The notes: a model not told the origin generated them from the letters alone. 54,047 nucleotides of DNA from Methanobacteriota archaeon (GCA_002698225.1 NZWD01000008.1:1-54047), one strand, 5' to 3'. Positions 1 through 10,686 are shown, counted from the first letter of the stretch. A program made the numbers and translations.

Positions 1-1
1 C

Positions 2-514
2 GATGCAAATGTCATACTAGCTGATGTAATGGCATCAAACGGTATCATCCATGTCATCGACAAGGTTCTGATGCCACCAGCTGATGCTCCTGACACAACT
101 GGATGCGATGCTGTAATCGGAATCGACGACTCTGGTCTGGCATACGACACGCCCAATCTAGAGGTCGATGTCGGAGCCACCGTCTGCTGGATTTGGACTG
201 ATGAGTCAATGGCTCACAATGTCGCACAGATAGCCAAGGAAGGAGATACAACTCGCTACATGAGCGGAGTATACAGCGGCGAGTCAATGACCACAGTCGA
301 CTTCAGGCATACCTTCGATGTCGACCAGACCTTCAACTACATCTGCGAGCCACACGCGACTTCGGGTATGGCAGGTCAGATTGTAGTCGGTACTGGTAGC
401 ATCGATACGGTGGACAATGAGGAAGAGGACTCGAGTCTACCTGGATTCGGTGCTGGCATAGCCGCTTTGGCTATAGTTGGGGCCGTATTGATTGCAGGAC
501 GCAGGCTACGCTGA
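2..514 (+). CDS. FAS1 (fasciclin) domain C-terminus fused to a plastocyanin/halocyanin-like cupredoxin, C-terminal TM anchor (5' truncated by window edge)
   Basis: The frame is open from base 2 and reads DANVILADVMASNGIIHVIDKVLMPP, the FAS1 C-terminal signature. The cupredoxin part has ligand-like AHNV ... YICEPHATSGMAG (H, C, H, M). A C-terminal hydrophobic helix is followed by RRLR. Confidence 0.85.
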   Translation, partial: DANVILADVMASNGIIHVIDKVLMPPADAPDTTGCDAVIGIDDSGLAYDTPNLEVDVGATVCWIWTDESMAHNVAQIAKEGDTTRYMSGVYSGESMTTVDFRHTFDVDQTFNYICEPHATSGMAGQIVVGTGSIDTVDNEEEDSSLPGFGAGIAALAIVGAVLIAGRRLR

Positions 515-552
515 GCAGCACAACTATTCACCTCAAGTCTCTATGGCGCCTC

Positions 553-702
553 ATGGAATATCGAATCATTAGATCGAAGACCCTTGAGGGCCTAGAGACT
601 GAGGTGAACCAAGCGATGGATGAGGGGTGGTCCGCCACGGGCGGGCCTACCACTCTACCATTCGGCTTCGCAGGCTACTTCCAAGCCTTGGTCAGAGAGT
701 GA
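553..702 (+). CDS. small DUF1737-like protein (49 aa)
   Basis: ATG at 553, TGA at 700-702: MEYRIIRSKTLEGLETEVNQAMDEGWSATGGPTTLPFGFAGYFQALVRE. The pattern L..EVN....EGW...GGP resembles DUF1737. Below the ORF-track length cutoff. Confidence 0.6.
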   Translation: MEYRIIRSKTLEGLETEVNQAMDEGWSATGGPTTLPFGFAGYFQALVRE

Positions 703-1728
703 TCACTCGACGGTAACGGTCCAGCCGCGCTCGTCGGGGATCCTCCTCTGCTGAACGGCGGTAAGCTCGTCATACAGTTTCTGAGTTACTGGACCGACTT
801 CGTCACCGAACTCATAGACATGGTCTCCGAACCTGATTGAGCCGATTGGAGAGATTACTGCAGCAGTACCGGCGCAGAAACACTCGTCTGCACTCATTGC
901 ATACTCGACATCGACCTTCTCCTCTTTGACTTCGTAACCCAAATCCTCTGCAATCTCGAGCACAGACGCTCTAGTCACTCCTGGAAGGATTGTACCAGTC
1001 AGTTCAGGCGTCGAAACCACGCCGTCCTTGATACAGAAGAAGTTGGCAGCACCGACCTCCTCGATGTACCTGTGATGGACAGCATCGAGGTAGATTATCT
1101 CGGCATACCCTTCAGCTTTAGCCATCTTCGAAGGCACCATTCCGGGAGCGTAGTTACCAATCGCCTTCACCCCGCCCGAGCCACCAGGAGCAGCCCGATG
1201 AAACTCATCAGAGATCTTCAGTGAAATCGGCTTCATTCCCCCCTTGAAGTACGGCCCAACTGGTGAGACATATACGAGGAAGCGATACTCAGGAGCAGGT
1301 GCGACACCAAGAATAGCTCCACTACCCATCAGCAGCGGACGGACATACAATGCGCCCTTCCCCATAGGAGGAACCCAGCGCAGATTCTCAAGAACCGCTT
1401 GCCGCACAGCATCTTGGAACATTGCTTCTGAAACTGGAGGGATACCTAGGCGCTTAGCCCCTTCTTGCATCCTCTTTGCATTACGCTCGGGCCGGAAGAT
1501 GACTATACTGCCGTCAGCTGCTCTCTGTGCCTTCATTCCTTCAAACAGACCCTGTCCGTAATTGAGCACACCTGCAGCCGGAGACAAGGAGATATCTCCG
1601 AAGTCTTGCATTTCTCCGGGCTGCCACTCCTCGCCCTGTTTGCAGTGTGCGACATACATGCGATCGGTCTTCTGGTAACTGAAAGTCATCGAGTCCCAAT
1701 CTATCTCTGGGAGGTCGTTATCCAGCAT
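703..1728 (-). CDS. ilvE: branched-chain amino acid aminotransferase
   Basis: 341 aa; class-IV PLP aminotransferase features: LNYGQGLFEGMKAQR, YVRPLLMGSG, EVGAANFFCIKDG, TGTILPGVTRASVLEIAEDLGYEV. Confidence 0.92.
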   Translation of the reverse strand: MLDNDLPEIDWDSMTFSYQKTDRMYVAHCKQGEEWQPGEMQDFGDISLSPAAGVLNYGQGLFEGMKAQRAADGSIVIFRPERNAKRMQEGAKRLGIPPVSEAMFQDAVRQAVLENLRWVPPMGKGALYVRPLLMGSGAILGVAPAPEYRFLVYVSPVGPYFKGGMKPISLKISDEFHRAAPGGSGGVKAIGNYAPGMVPSKMAKAEGYAEIIYLDAVHHRYIEEVGAANFFCIKDGVVSTPELTGTILPGVTRASVLEIAEDLGYEVKEEKVDVEYAMSADECFCAGTAAVISPIGSIRFGDHVYEFGDEVGPVTQKLYDELTAVQQRRIPDERGWTVTVE

Positions 1729-1864
1729 CTGCGCACCCCGATTATTCGACAGGTGAGGGGTTCGGCTTTCAACGGTTCCGCTCTTTCAGTCCGCTATCGT
1801 TTTGTGCTCCCGCCCTGACATAGGTTGAAGGCGTCTGAGCACGGCCTGACATCGAGGGGCACGC

Positions 1865-4492
1865 ATGCAGTGGGAGGAAGAGATGTGCATTGTTTCAGGT
1901 TCCTACAAGTCGGGCGAAGGTAAGCCCCATAGAACAACAATCGAGTTGTGGTGTCGCTCAAGAGCAGGACATTCGGTTACACTCTTGATCAATGGACTTC
2001 GTCCATATGTGGTAATCTCATTACCTGATGAACCAAAACCGGCTTCAGAAGCCGATTCGGCGCTGGAATATCTGCGTAGTATGGACTGGGCCGTTAATGT
2101 CACACCCGTCGGAGATAAGTGGACTAAAGATGGAGAAAAACCCCACTGGAAAGTCGAAGTCCCACAGCCTTGGATGATTACCAGAGGTCCGAATATCAGG
2201 AAGACCTTGAAGGGGATGAATTGGGAGGTCAGTAGTGCAGATATTTTGTTTGAGCGCAGATTGTTGCTAGATTATGATCTCGGGCCTCACATCCTCGCTC
2301 GCGGAGAGGTTCTCTGGGCTGGTGACAGGGCTCCTTCTGAGGTACGCGACGAGACCACTGAAGATCGTGTTACTGCTGCAGATAGAATAGTCGAGGCCGG
2401 AGGTGCGGGCCTCTACCCAACAGATATGGTTGTATCATGCAATCTAGATGCCCTCTCGAGGACAGAGCCTTTCAGGACACCATTCGTCACCTTCTCTTTT
2501 GACTTAGAGACAAGTATCCAATCCAACCGAATACTTTGCGCTGCGGCTGTGATTGACAGAGGTGGTGAGCGCAGCGAGAAATCGTTCAGAGGAGAGGAGG
2601 CGGACATAATGGAGGGTCTATCCAAACTGGTGAGGTCAGAGGACCCTGACTTCATCACCGGCTACAATATCGACAACTTCGATCTCCCTCGTATGGCTGA
2701 GAGGATGGATGTTCTGACTGGTCGCTCGAAGATGGACGGTGCAGCGCTCTATGGATGGGGCAGAGTGCCAATGCTGCAGAGTGAGTCCAACCGCCTGTTC
2801 CCAAGTAGGCAGCAGAATAGGGTCTGGCGTATTCCGGGGAGAATCTCACTTGACGCCTGGTGGCAGGTCCGCCAGACTCTCAGACCTGAGCGCGAGTCTC
2901 TACGCTATGTCTCGAAGCTGTTGTGGCCCGAGGACGAAGATATGCACAAGCTCGACATCGATGCTAGCCAGATGGACCGCGAGTGGGAAGAGCGACCAGA
3001 CGAGGTTCTCGAGTACTGCGTACGCGATACAATCCTGCCTCTAGATATCCTCGATCGGTTACAATCGGTCGCTCGTAAGGAGGCTCTGGCATCTGTATCA
3101 CTCACTACTGTTGAGACCGCTTCGGCGGGGACAACTAGCCAGTGGATCGATTCGCTGGTAATCAGGCTGGCTGATAGCACCGGTGTGGCCGTGCCGACGA
3201 CTATTTCTGGACCCCGCAGGAGGGACCAGATTGCAGGAGGCTATGTCCACGAGGTTGACGCCGGACTCAAACCATGGATTGTGGTTCTCGATTTCAAGTC
3301 GATGTACCCTTCAATCATGATCTCAAACAACATCTGCTCGACCACTCTGGTCAGGGATGATTCGACTGATGAATCATACAGCGTCTCTCCTACTACCGAG
3401 ACCAGGTATCTGTCCAAGGATGACCGACTCGGACTGGTTCCTCGCCTACTCGAGCAGCTGATGAGCAGCCGTGACCAGCACAAGACAGCACTCGCCGCGG
3501 CAAGAGAGTCTGGAGACGAGGCTGAGGCCTTCCTTCAGGACCAGCTTCAATATGCTGTGAAAATCCTGATGAATTCATTCTACGGGGTCTTCGCCTCGAG
3601 TTTCTACCGCTTCACTCATCCCGATCTCGGTGCGAGTATCACCGAGTGGGCTAGGCACAACATCAGGAAGATTATCTCGGACCTCGAAACCGAGGGCTAC
3701 GATGTCGTCTACTCTGACACCGACTCAATCTTCGTTCGCGCACCAGTAGATGCAGAGGCCCCAATCAACAAGCCAGAGGAATCATCACCTGAGTTTGAGC
3801 TATGGGACCGGGCTAGATCCGAGACTATCAGGTTCGGAGAGAGGTTAGCGGAGCGTTTCACCAAGGAAGGTGCGGAGTTAGAGTTCGAGACCGCCCTGTC
3901 GGCATTCTTCAGCCACGGCGCTAAGAAGCGTTACGTCGGGCGAGTAATCTGGCCACGTGAGGAGATGTTGATTCGTGGATATGAGGTACGCAGAACCGAC
4001 TCCTTCGCTTTGCTCACTCGCACGATGACTGAAATGTTCGAGATGATTCTCGACGGTGAGGAATGGGCGGCGGTGGAGATGACTAAGTCGGTCATAGACG
4101 AGGTCAAGGAGGGCAATGCTAACCCCTCCGATCTAGTCATCAGCCGCTCCTGCAAAGGAACTCTGAAGCGCGATGGAACGGTGGACTTCTCCAAGGTCTA
4201 CGCCAATCCAGACGGACTTCCATATGTGAGAGCTGCCAAGGAGAGAATCCGGCGAGGGTTGCAGTTCACTCCAGGAATGAAGGTAGGCTACATCGTCACT
4301 GATTCGAAGTCCAGTCCGATGTCGGTTGAGCCTTGGCTCGTCGATGAGATAGGAGAGGAACCACCGGTGTATGACCCCGCCTACTATGCTGGACGTCTCG
4401 CGAAGTCACTGGGCCGAATCACAGAGGCTTTCGATTGGTCTGAGAAGGAATTACTATCTGGCTCGAGACAGCAGTCGATTTTCGACTTCTGA
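1865..4492 (+). CDS. polB: family B DNA polymerase
   Basis: 875 aa; exonuclease motif FSFDLET, palm motif A LDFKSMYPSIM, KILMNSFYGVF, motif C VYSDTDSIFV. Confidence 0.95.
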   Translation: MQWEEEMCIVSGSYKSGEGKPHRTTIELWCRSRAGHSVTLLINGLRPYVVISLPDEPKPASEADSALEYLRSMDWAVNVTPVGDKWTKDGEKPHWKVEVPQPWMITRGPNIRKTLKGMNWEVSSADILFERRLLLDYDLGPHILARGEVLWAGDRAPSEVRDETTEDRVTAADRIVEAGGAGLYPTDMVVSCNLDALSRTEPFRTPFVTFSFDLETSIQSNRILCAAAVIDRGGERSEKSFRGEEADIMEGLSKLVRSEDPDFITGYNIDNFDLPRMAERMDVLTGRSKMDGAALYGWGRVPMLQSESNRLFPSRQQNRVWRIPGRISLDAWWQVRQTLRPERESLRYVSKLLWPEDEDMHKLDIDASQMDREWEERPDEVLEYCVRDTILPLDILDRLQSVARKEALASVSLTTVETASAGTTSQWIDSLVIRLADSTGVAVPTTISGPRRRDQIAGGYVHEVDAGLKPWIVVLDFKSMYPSIMISNNICSTTLVRDDSTDESYSVSPTTETRYLSKDDRLGLVPRLLEQLMSSRDQHKTALAAARESGDEAEAFLQDQLQYAVKILMNSFYGVFASSFYRFTHPDLGASITEWARHNIRKIISDLETEGYDVVYSDTDSIFVRAPVDAEAPINKPEESSPEFELWDRARSETIRFGERLAERFTKEGAELEFETALSAFFSHGAKKRYVGRVIWPREEMLIRGYEVRRTDSFALLTRTMTEMFEMILDGEEWAAVEMTKSVIDEVKEGNANPSDLVISRSCKGTLKRDGTVDFSKVYANPDGLPYVRAAKERIRRGLQFTPGMKVGYIVTDSKSSPMSVEPWLVDEIGEEPPVYDPAYYAGRLAKSLGRITEAFDWSEKELLSGSRQQSIFDF

Positions 4493-4576
4493 ATGATGTA
4501 TTGCAAGCCTATCAAAGACGAAGCCATCAATGTCATGGCAGCGTAGGGTTGATTTCGCCCTTACTTCCAGACCTCT

Positions 4577-5770
4577 TTGATGGCAAGCATGCGGACGCTG
4601 ACTTCACTACTCGCAATCCTACTGGTTTGCTCCCCAATGGCGGGCTGCCTTGACGCACTGTCAGGTAACGACCCACCTACCGTACAGATGTCCATGGATC
4701 CCTCTGAGAACATCAAGACGGACCAGTCGATAACCTTCAGTGCAGCTGGCTCATCGGACCCGGATGGCGATTCGATGACCTTCTCATGGACCTTCGGTGA
4801 CAGCAACACCGGCACCGGCTTGACCACAAGCCACACTTACTTGCAACCGGGGGATTATGTGGTCCGTCTGGCGGTTGGTGACGGCACCCACGAGACCACC
4901 ACTAGCAGATCTATCACTGTGCTCGATTCCTCAGCGCGTGAGCCAAATGCAGAAATTACCGCCAACAAAGACAATGATTGCGAAGGAGATGACCCACCTG
5001 GTGGAGATTTTGTCCTAGTATGGGTATGTGTCGATGACAATGACATAGATGACAGGACCATCTTAGTTTCCACCACAGTTACTCTGGATGGCTCAAGCTC
5101 ATGGGCTGGATGCGATCCTGACGATTCGAACTGCTATGCAGAGGAGTACCTAGTAGAGTACAACTGGGATCTCGACACAAACACTGACTCGGATGGGGAC
5201 GGAGACTCCCAGAACGACATCGATGCAACCGGAGAGACCTACGATTGGGAGGACTTACCTGCAGGTGCATGGGCAATCAGACTCACCGTGAAGGACAACC
5301 AAGGCCTAGTGAACCACCATGACTCCACTCTCTATGTCAACTACAGAGGAGTTTGGAATGACTTTGAGATGGATCGCCGTTATCAAGAGCCAGTGGTCAT
5401 GACATGGGAGTATCCGGTAACCTACGATGATGAGACTAAGGATAGAATCCGCTACCTAAGAGTCAAGCTGACCTATCCTGCTCAGGACGACGACCAGATT
5501 GGCGGCGGGGTACCAGGGACCACCACCAATAACAAGCTCGACTTGTACATGTACAACAGCACCAATGACGAGATAGCAAACACTTCCTCAATTGAGGATG
5601 ACAGCCGTAATGCAGGTGACTGCGCTTCTGACGATCGCTGCGTTTGGATGGTGATTGGAGGCTCAACTGTGCGTGGCTACTTACCTGGTGACTGGACAGT
5701 TGATATCGTCAACGAGGAGACTCACACCACCGAAGTCAAGTCGATGGTCATCGAGCTGCAATACAGATGA
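4577..5770 (+). CDS. PKD-domain lipoprotein, surface anchored
   Basis: Signal peptide with lipobox-like SPMAGC (start probably ATG at 4577 or 4580); PKD motif SSDPDGDSMTFSWTFGDSNTGTG...HTYLQPGDYVVRLAVGD. Confidence 0.8.
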   Translation: MMASMRTLTSLLAILLVCSPMAGCLDALSGNDPPTVQMSMDPSENIKTDQSITFSAAGSSDPDGDSMTFSWTFGDSNTGTGLTTSHTYLQPGDYVVRLAVGDGTHETTTSRSITVLDSSAREPNAEITANKDNDCEGDDPPGGDFVLVWVCVDDNDIDDRTILVSTTVTLDGSSSWAGCDPDDSNCYAEEYLVEYNWDLDTNTDSDGDGDSQNDIDATGETYDWEDLPAGAWAIRLTVKDNQGLVNHHDSTLYVNYRGVWNDFEMDRRYQEPVVMTWEYPVTYDDETKDRIRYLRVKLTYPAQDDDQIGGGVPGTTTNNKLDLYMYNSTNDEIANTSSIEDDSRNAGDCASDDRCVWMVIGGSTVRGYLPGDWTVDIVNEETHTTEVKSMVIELQYR

Positions 5771-5830
5771 CGGCGCCCCTATCGAAGCAATGCTCCCAAT
5801 TTCGCCCCCTAGAATAGGTGGGTGATGTTC

Positions 5831-5836
5831 ATATAT
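5831..5836 (+). promoter_or_regulatory. possible TATA element for the EF-1alpha transcript
   Basis: TTCATATATGG lies about 40 bp upstream of the preferred ATG at 5875. By-eye motif only. Confidence 0.3.
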
Positions 5837-5874
5837 GGCCCATCGGTCGGCGGGACACTCAGAAGGTGTACATT

Positions 5875-7164
5875 ATGGGTTCACAATGGGAAGATAAGAG
5901 CAAGCCGCATTTGAATATCGTTTTCGTCGGACACGTCGACCATGGAAAGTCGACGACCGTCGGTAGACTACTATTGGACAGCGGTCACATAGAGCAGCAC
6001 GTCATTGACAAGTTCGAGCAGGAAGCCTCAGAGCGTGGAAAGGCCGGATTCGGTTTTGCCTACGTTATGGATGGTCTGAAGGAGGAGCGAGAGCGTGGAA
6101 TCACCATCGATGTCGCACACAAGGAGTTCTACACTCCTAACTACTACTTTACCGTCATCGACGCACCTGGTCACCGTGACTTCGTCAAGAACATGATTAC
6201 CGGTACTAGTCAGGCTGATGCAGCGGTCCTGAACGTAGCCGCCAACGACGGCGTCAACGCTCAGACCAAGGAGCATGCTTTCCTCGCACGCGTACTGGGT
6301 GTCCAGCAACTGATTGTCAATGTCAACAAGATGGACATCAGCGGTGTAGACTGGTCTCAGGACAAGTACAACAGTGTTGTAGCTGAGGTCACGAACCTAC
6401 TGAAGATGGCCGGTTTCAATACCGATGAGATCCCATTCGTCCCATGCAGTGCATTCGACGGTGACAACATCTTCAACAAGAGCGACAACACATCTTGGTA
6501 CAACGGTCCTACCCTCTTTGAGGCAATCGACGCTATCCAGATGCCACCTAAGCCAACCGACAGGCCTCTTCGCCTACCTATTCAGGATGTCTACAAGATT
6601 AGTGGAATCGGAACTGTGCCTGTTGGCAAGATCGAGACCGGAATTCTGAATGCTGGTAAGACCGTTGTATTCAACCCAAGTCAGCAGTCGGCTGAGGTCA
6701 AGAGCATCGAGATGCACCACACTATGGTCGACAAGGCCGAGCCCGGCGACAATGTTGGATTCAACGTCCGCGGTCTATCTGCTACAGACATCCGCCGTGG
6801 TGACGTCGCAGGATACCAGGACAACCCTCCAATGTTCGTCCGCCACGACGAGACCTTCGTCGGACAGATTCAGTTGATGGACATCCCGAAGGCGATTGGT
6901 ACTGGTTACACTCCTGTGTTCCACTGCCACACCTCACAGGTAGCAGTCCGCTTCATCGATTTGCTAGAGAAGACTTCGAAGGGTCAGAAGGAGGCCAACC
7001 CGGCATTCCTGAAGACTGGAGATGCCTGCCTCGTTCGATTCGGACCAACCAAGCCTATGGCAATCGAGCAGATGGATGTATTCCCCGAGCTTGCCCGCTT
7101 CGCAATCCGCGACATGGGTAAGACCGTGGCTGCTGGCGTCTGCATGAAGATCGACAAGAAGTGA
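5875..7164 (+). CDS. tuf: translation elongation factor EF-1alpha
   Basis: [33 protein letters not shown]. Preferred start [20 protein letters not shown] at 5875; the track ORF starts at 5818. Confidence 0.97.
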   Translation: MGSQWEDKSKPHLNIVFVGHVDHGKSTTVGRLLLDSGHIEQHVIDKFEQEASERGKAGFGFAYVMDGLKEERERGITIDVAHKEFYTPNYYFTVIDAPGHRDFVKNMITGTSQADAAVLNVAANDGVNAQTKEHAFLARVLGVQQLIVNVNKMDISGVDWSQDKYNSVVAEVTNLLKMAGFNTDEIPFVPCSAFDGDNIFNKSDNTSWYNGPTLFEAIDAIQMPPKPTDRPLRLPIQDVYKISGIGTVPVGKIETGILNAGKTVVFNPSQQSAEVKSIEMHHTMVDKAEPGDNVGFNVRGLSATDIRRGDVAGYQDNPPMFVRHDETFVGQIQLMDIPKAIGTGYTPVFHCHTSQVAVRFIDLLEKTSKGQKEANPAFLKTGDACLVRFGPTKPMAIEQMDVFPELARFAIRDMGKTVAAGVCMKIDKK

Positions 7165-7183
7165 TTCGGCTAGCGGTGAGTGG

Positions 7184-7513
7184 ATGCCAGTCGTCACTAC
7201 CATCAGGCTGACTGGCGAGAATCATTCCGATGTCGACCTTGTATGTGGTCAAATCAAATCTATCTCTGATGAGACAGGTGTCAATCTGCGTGGACCAATC
7301 CCTCTGCCTACTCGCAGACTTGTGGTCCCATGCCGCAAGAGCCCTGATGGAGAAGGCTCTGAGACCTGGGATCACTGGGAGATGAGGGTCCACAAGCGCC
7401 TTCTCGAGTTGGTAACCAACACAGCGAAGGACGAGAAGGCTCTGAGAAAGGTCCTAAGGATCCCTATCCCTGACTCAGTCACAATAGAGATCAGCCTACG
7501 AAACTTAGGCTAG
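7184..7513 (+). CDS. rps10: 30S ribosomal protein S10
   Basis: 109 aa; [20 protein letters not shown]...[45 protein letters not shown]; directly downstream of EF-1alpha, the conserved archaeal order. Confidence 0.95.
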   Translation: MPVVTTIRLTGENHSDVDLVCGQIKSISDETGVNLRGPIPLPTRRLVVPCRKSPDGEGSETWDHWEMRVHKRLLELVTNTAKDEKALRKVLRIPIPDSVTIEISLRNLG

Positions 7514-8884
7514 GCTACCCATCGGGTCCCAAGCCGGTAATATCACCGGCTCAGTCTCAAGTCCCTCAAGCATCTTCTCGGTGAGGTACTCCTTAGGTGC
7601 AGCGATTTCGAACATGTACTCATCATACCATGAGTCATTCATCGTGTAGTAGCCCTTCTGGCCGTTATCATCCCCCCATGAGTTTTCGACTCGCCACCGT
7701 CGTGGCTTACCATTCACCACATCAACTCCGGTGAACAGCATGGCATGAGTCATCATCGTCTGGTTATGCCTCAATCTGTCCGCCTTATCCATGCCGTAAC
7801 TCACTCCGTACAGTCCCTCGACATCGTACAGATTGGCATCCCATAACCCTCTCTTTCGATCCATCTCCTTGCCGACATCGCACCCCATCCAAACTGGAGT
7901 ACCATCCTCTAACAGCTTCTGTGTAATCGCCTTCATCTCCTTGCTCGGCACGTTGAGATAGACCACGGGAGGGCCTCCAGCGACATTCTGAAGAAAGTCA
8001 ACAGTGTAAGTACGATAGTACTCGTTTCTTGGGTCATTGACCACACACAAGTAGTCCTCCCATTCGATATCCACATACTCGGCGGCGAACTCTCGGGGAG
8101 TCATCCTGCCTTTACGGTGAAATTCTCCATCCTTGTCTCTCCACTGCCAATCAAAGCTCTTCGGAGGCGTTCCCAAGTGAATGCAAAGCATCTTCCAAAC
8201 ATCAGCCATCCGCTTCTCTTTGTGAGCGCGAGCATCTTTCACAGTCCCACCTTCCTCAAGGATGCCGCGAATCTCGCAAGCAGAAGTCCTGAGGAAATTC
8301 TTCAGTTCGGTATTCATCCAACGCGTGGAACTGCTGGTATTTGATTCTGGATAGGCCGACTTGGGAACCAGTCCGTGCTTACGAATCAGGTTCATCGCCA
8401 TGTTCCACTGACCGCCGTCACCTATTGGGTCAGAGAGCAGGAAGTGGATGGTACGGTCGTCAACAGGCCTGTCAGATGTCTCAATAATTGCCTCAAGCAG
8501 ATGGTTTGAACGCTCGAATTTGTCCCAGAAGTGGATGTGCGCCTGACTGAACTCAAAATTCTTGACATTCATCTTCTTCATTGTCCCAGGCCTGAACAGA
8601 TTCAGCGTGGCAAACAGCCAACAACGCCCACTCCTCTTCTGTGCAGTCACTTTCCATTCATCCAACTTGGTGCTGAATGTGTTGTCAATATCTTGGACAA
8701 TGTCCCTGTTCAAAGTCAGATCAGGTAACTGCACATTGGTCACAGCGTTCTGTGCCACTCTATTCGACGGGTCGGAGCCGAACTCCTTCCTCAATTGCTC
8801 AACTTGCTTTCTAGTGATTGTCTTGCCCATTGGCTCACCTATGGTGAGCCAATCATCCTCAGACGACACTAAGTCATTCCTCAA
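7505..8884 (-). CDS. pepC: C1B peptidase, bleomycin hydrolase / aminopeptidase C-like
   Basis: 459 aa; Cys active-site motif [13 protein letters not shown], His region [13 protein letters not shown], Asn region WRVENSWG. The real start may be internal ([17 protein letters not shown] at 8830). Confidence 0.9.
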   Translation of the reverse strand: MRNDLVSSEDDWLTIGEPMGKTITRKQVEQLRKEFGSDPSNRVAQNAVTNVQLPDLTLNRDIVQDIDNTFSTKLDEWKVTAQKRSGRCWLFATLNLFRPGTMKKMNVKNFEFSQAHIHFWDKFERSNHLLEAIIETSDRPVDDRTIHFLLSDPIGDGGQWNMAMNLIRKHGLVPKSAYPESNTSSSTRWMNTELKNFLRTSACEIRGILEEGGTVKDARAHKEKRMADVWKMLCIHLGTPPKSFDWQWRDKDGEFHRKGRMTPREFAAEYVDIEWEDYLCVVNDPRNEYYRTYTVDFLQNVAGGPPVVYLNVPSKEMKAITQKLLEDGTPVWMGCDVGKEMDRKRGLWDANLYDVEGLYGVSYGMDKADRLRHNQTMMTHAMLFTGVDVVNGKPRRWRVENSWGDDNGQKGYYTMNDSWYDEYMFEIAAPKEYLTEKMLEGLETEPVILPAWDPMGSLA

Positions 8885-9765
8885 AGTGGGGCGGGCTCCG
8901 CTAGACCAGCAGCGACCAAAGTCTCAGCAATCAGAGACGAGCACGACTCGACATCACCCGCGGTCAGCACCATCTCTGAACCATCCGCGGAAATAATCGG
9001 ATCATCTAGATCCTTGAGAATCAGAATCCGCATCAACCCATCATCATCAGCAGGAGCAGTAGGAGCAGGAGGAGATGAGGCTCCGGTGGCGCGATCCGGA
9101 AAAGCGTCAATTTGTCTAATCCGATCTTCCTCATCAAAATCGGGATCATCCCAATCACCCGAAGAAGCGGGCTGCTCGGAGGCCGGAGCTGGAGATACAG
9201 AATTCTCTTCTTGTGGTTCAGAGAACTCTGTGAGTGGAGAATGGCCAACGGCCTTGGGGACGGTGGTCGAATCTATACTGGAGCCATGCTGCAGGGCGTT
9301 CCAAGAGACCTCATGCTTGTATTTCTCAATCAGATGTCCAATGCCGGCGTGAAAAGCTCGCTCTGAAGAGTCGTGCCTCTGCCAGTCAATTCCCTGGAAG
9401 CCCGAGCTTGCACTCATTGCATCCCCCCGATGCGACTTCATCAGATTAGAGAGGACTGCGTTCTGGGTGAACGCGTTGAGACGCAATCTAGTCAGATCGC
9501 TGATACAGGTCCTGATGTTTCCCAGTCTACGTGACTTCATTTGGGCCTCAGCACCCATGCCCTTGTCACGAATGGTCTCAGAGATTTCGGTCTCGAGATG
9601 ATGCAATAACTGGCCGACTGAGGCCCAGAATGCGGGTACAGGTAAATCGACTGGAACGGCTTGGCTCTTCTGCTTCCTGAGTAGTTCGAACAAAGACTTC
9701 TCGACCACTGACAACTGCTTCCCGTTGAGTCTAGGTGCTTCATCTCCATCTTCCATCACAGCCAC
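8881..9765 (-). CDS. archaeal GINS complex subunit (GINS51-like)
   Basis: 294 aa; helical N-terminal region, low-complexity acidic/Pro linker, and C-terminal B-domain-like MRILILKDLDDPIISADGSEMVLTAGDVESCSSLIAETLVAAGLAEP. Confidence 0.65.
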   Translation of the reverse strand: MAVMEDGDEAPRLNGKQLSVVEKSLFELLRKQKSQAVPVDLPVPAFWASVGQLLHHLETEISETIRDKGMGAEAQMKSRRLGNIRTCISDLTRLRLNAFTQNAVLSNLMKSHRGDAMSASSGFQGIDWQRHDSSERAFHAGIGHLIEKYKHEVSWNALQHGSSIDSTTVPKAVGHSPLTEFSEPQEENSVSPAPASEQPASSGDWDDPDFDEEDRIRQIDAFPDRATGASSPPAPTAPADDDGLMRILILKDLDDPIISADGSEMVLTAGDVESCSSLIAETLVAAGLAEPAPL

Positions 9766-9868
9766 CCGCTACGAGTGGGACGCAGGTAATTATTGAACAA
9801 TTCCTCGCAACCACCACTCGCCGCTCCGGAGGCGCGGGTATCAAGACCCCAACTCCCTTCCACACGCC

Positions 9869-9953
9869 GCAGGTGTACCCGAGTGGTCAAAGGGGGAGGG
9901 CTCAAGATCCTCTGCGTAGTGCTTCGCAGGTTCGAATCCTGCCGCCTGCACCA
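9869..9953 (+). tRNA. tRNA-Leu(CAA)
   Basis: Acceptor GCAGGTG/CGCCTGC; anticodon arm GAGGG-CTCAAGA-TCCTC (anticodon CAA); long variable arm TGCGTAGTGCTTCGCA; T-arm GCAGG-TTCGAAT-CCTGC; encoded CCA. Confidence 0.93.
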
Positions 9954-9960
9954 TCTCATC

Positions 9961-10686
9961 TCATAGGATGTCTAGCAAAGCCTTGAGCAACTCGGCTGTT
10001 CCTTCTATGCCGTGACTGACTGTCAAGTAGTCAGCCGCTTCGACTACTTCACTGAGACTACTATTCACAGCCACAGAATATCCACAGTATCTGAACATGG
10101 GTACATCGTTGAGAGCATCCCCACATGAAAGGACCCTGCTAGCGGCTACTCCTCGCTGTTCCAAAGCCACTCTCAGACCTGCTTCCTTGTCGATTCCAGG
10201 ACATGTGATGTGAATCGCAAATCCTGTCGATACTACCACTAGGTCAGACCACTCTGTTTGTGACAGCAGACTTCTCATCAACTTCTCCTGTTTAGTCTCT
10301 AACATGCACCACTCGGTCTCTCTCCAACGGTTGGATTCGATGCCTTTTGCATCGAACCCTTCGATTTGCGTCGCCAGCCATTGCGCCGCCTGCAGGGGCC
10401 TCGAACCATCTGCTAGAATCTGTAATTCATGCCCTTCGGGGCTGTCCCAGACTACTCCGCCATTCTCGGCCACAATGAATCCAGACACTCCGAGGGCCTG
10501 CCGGATTGGAGTGATATTGGGAAGAGCCCTACCTGAGGCAAGTGAGACAGTCACCCCCCTCTCCTCAACCTCACGAATCAACGGAATCAAGTCAGGATGG
10601 AACCCGCTTGAATCTAGTAGAGTCCCATCGATATCGAAGACCAACATATCGATTTCCAAATCGTCTGGTAAGCCACCCATATACAT
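9961..10686 (-). CDS. HAD-superfamily phosphatase, archaeal phosphoglycolate phosphatase-like
   Basis: 241 aa; LVFDIDGTLLDSSG, LASGRALPNI, IVAENGGVVWD, CGDALNDVPMFRYCGYSVAVNSS. Confidence 0.85.
   Translation of the reverse strand: MYMGGLPDDLEIDMLVFDIDGTLLDSSGFHPDLIPLIREVEERGVTVSLASGRALPNITPIRQALGVSGFIVAENGGVVWDSPEGHELQILADGSRPLQAAQWLATQIEGFDAKGIESNRWRETEWCMLETKQEKLMRSLLSQTEWSDLVVVSTGFAIHITCPGIDKEAGLRVALEQRGVAASRVLSCGDALNDVPMFRYCGYSVAVNSSLSEVVEAADYLTVSHGIEGTAELLKALLDIL

Noticed and set aside
3706-3735. YSDTDS in PolB motif C instead of canonical YGDTDS as a possible loss-of-function change
   Set aside because: The catalytic aspartates are retained, and small-residue substitution at the Gly position is a tolerated variation among B-family polymerases.
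9735-9986. ORFs overlapping the tRNA-Leu gene (9735..9986 +, 9756..9959 -)
   Set aside because: They translate through a well-folded tRNA gene; no protein-level support.
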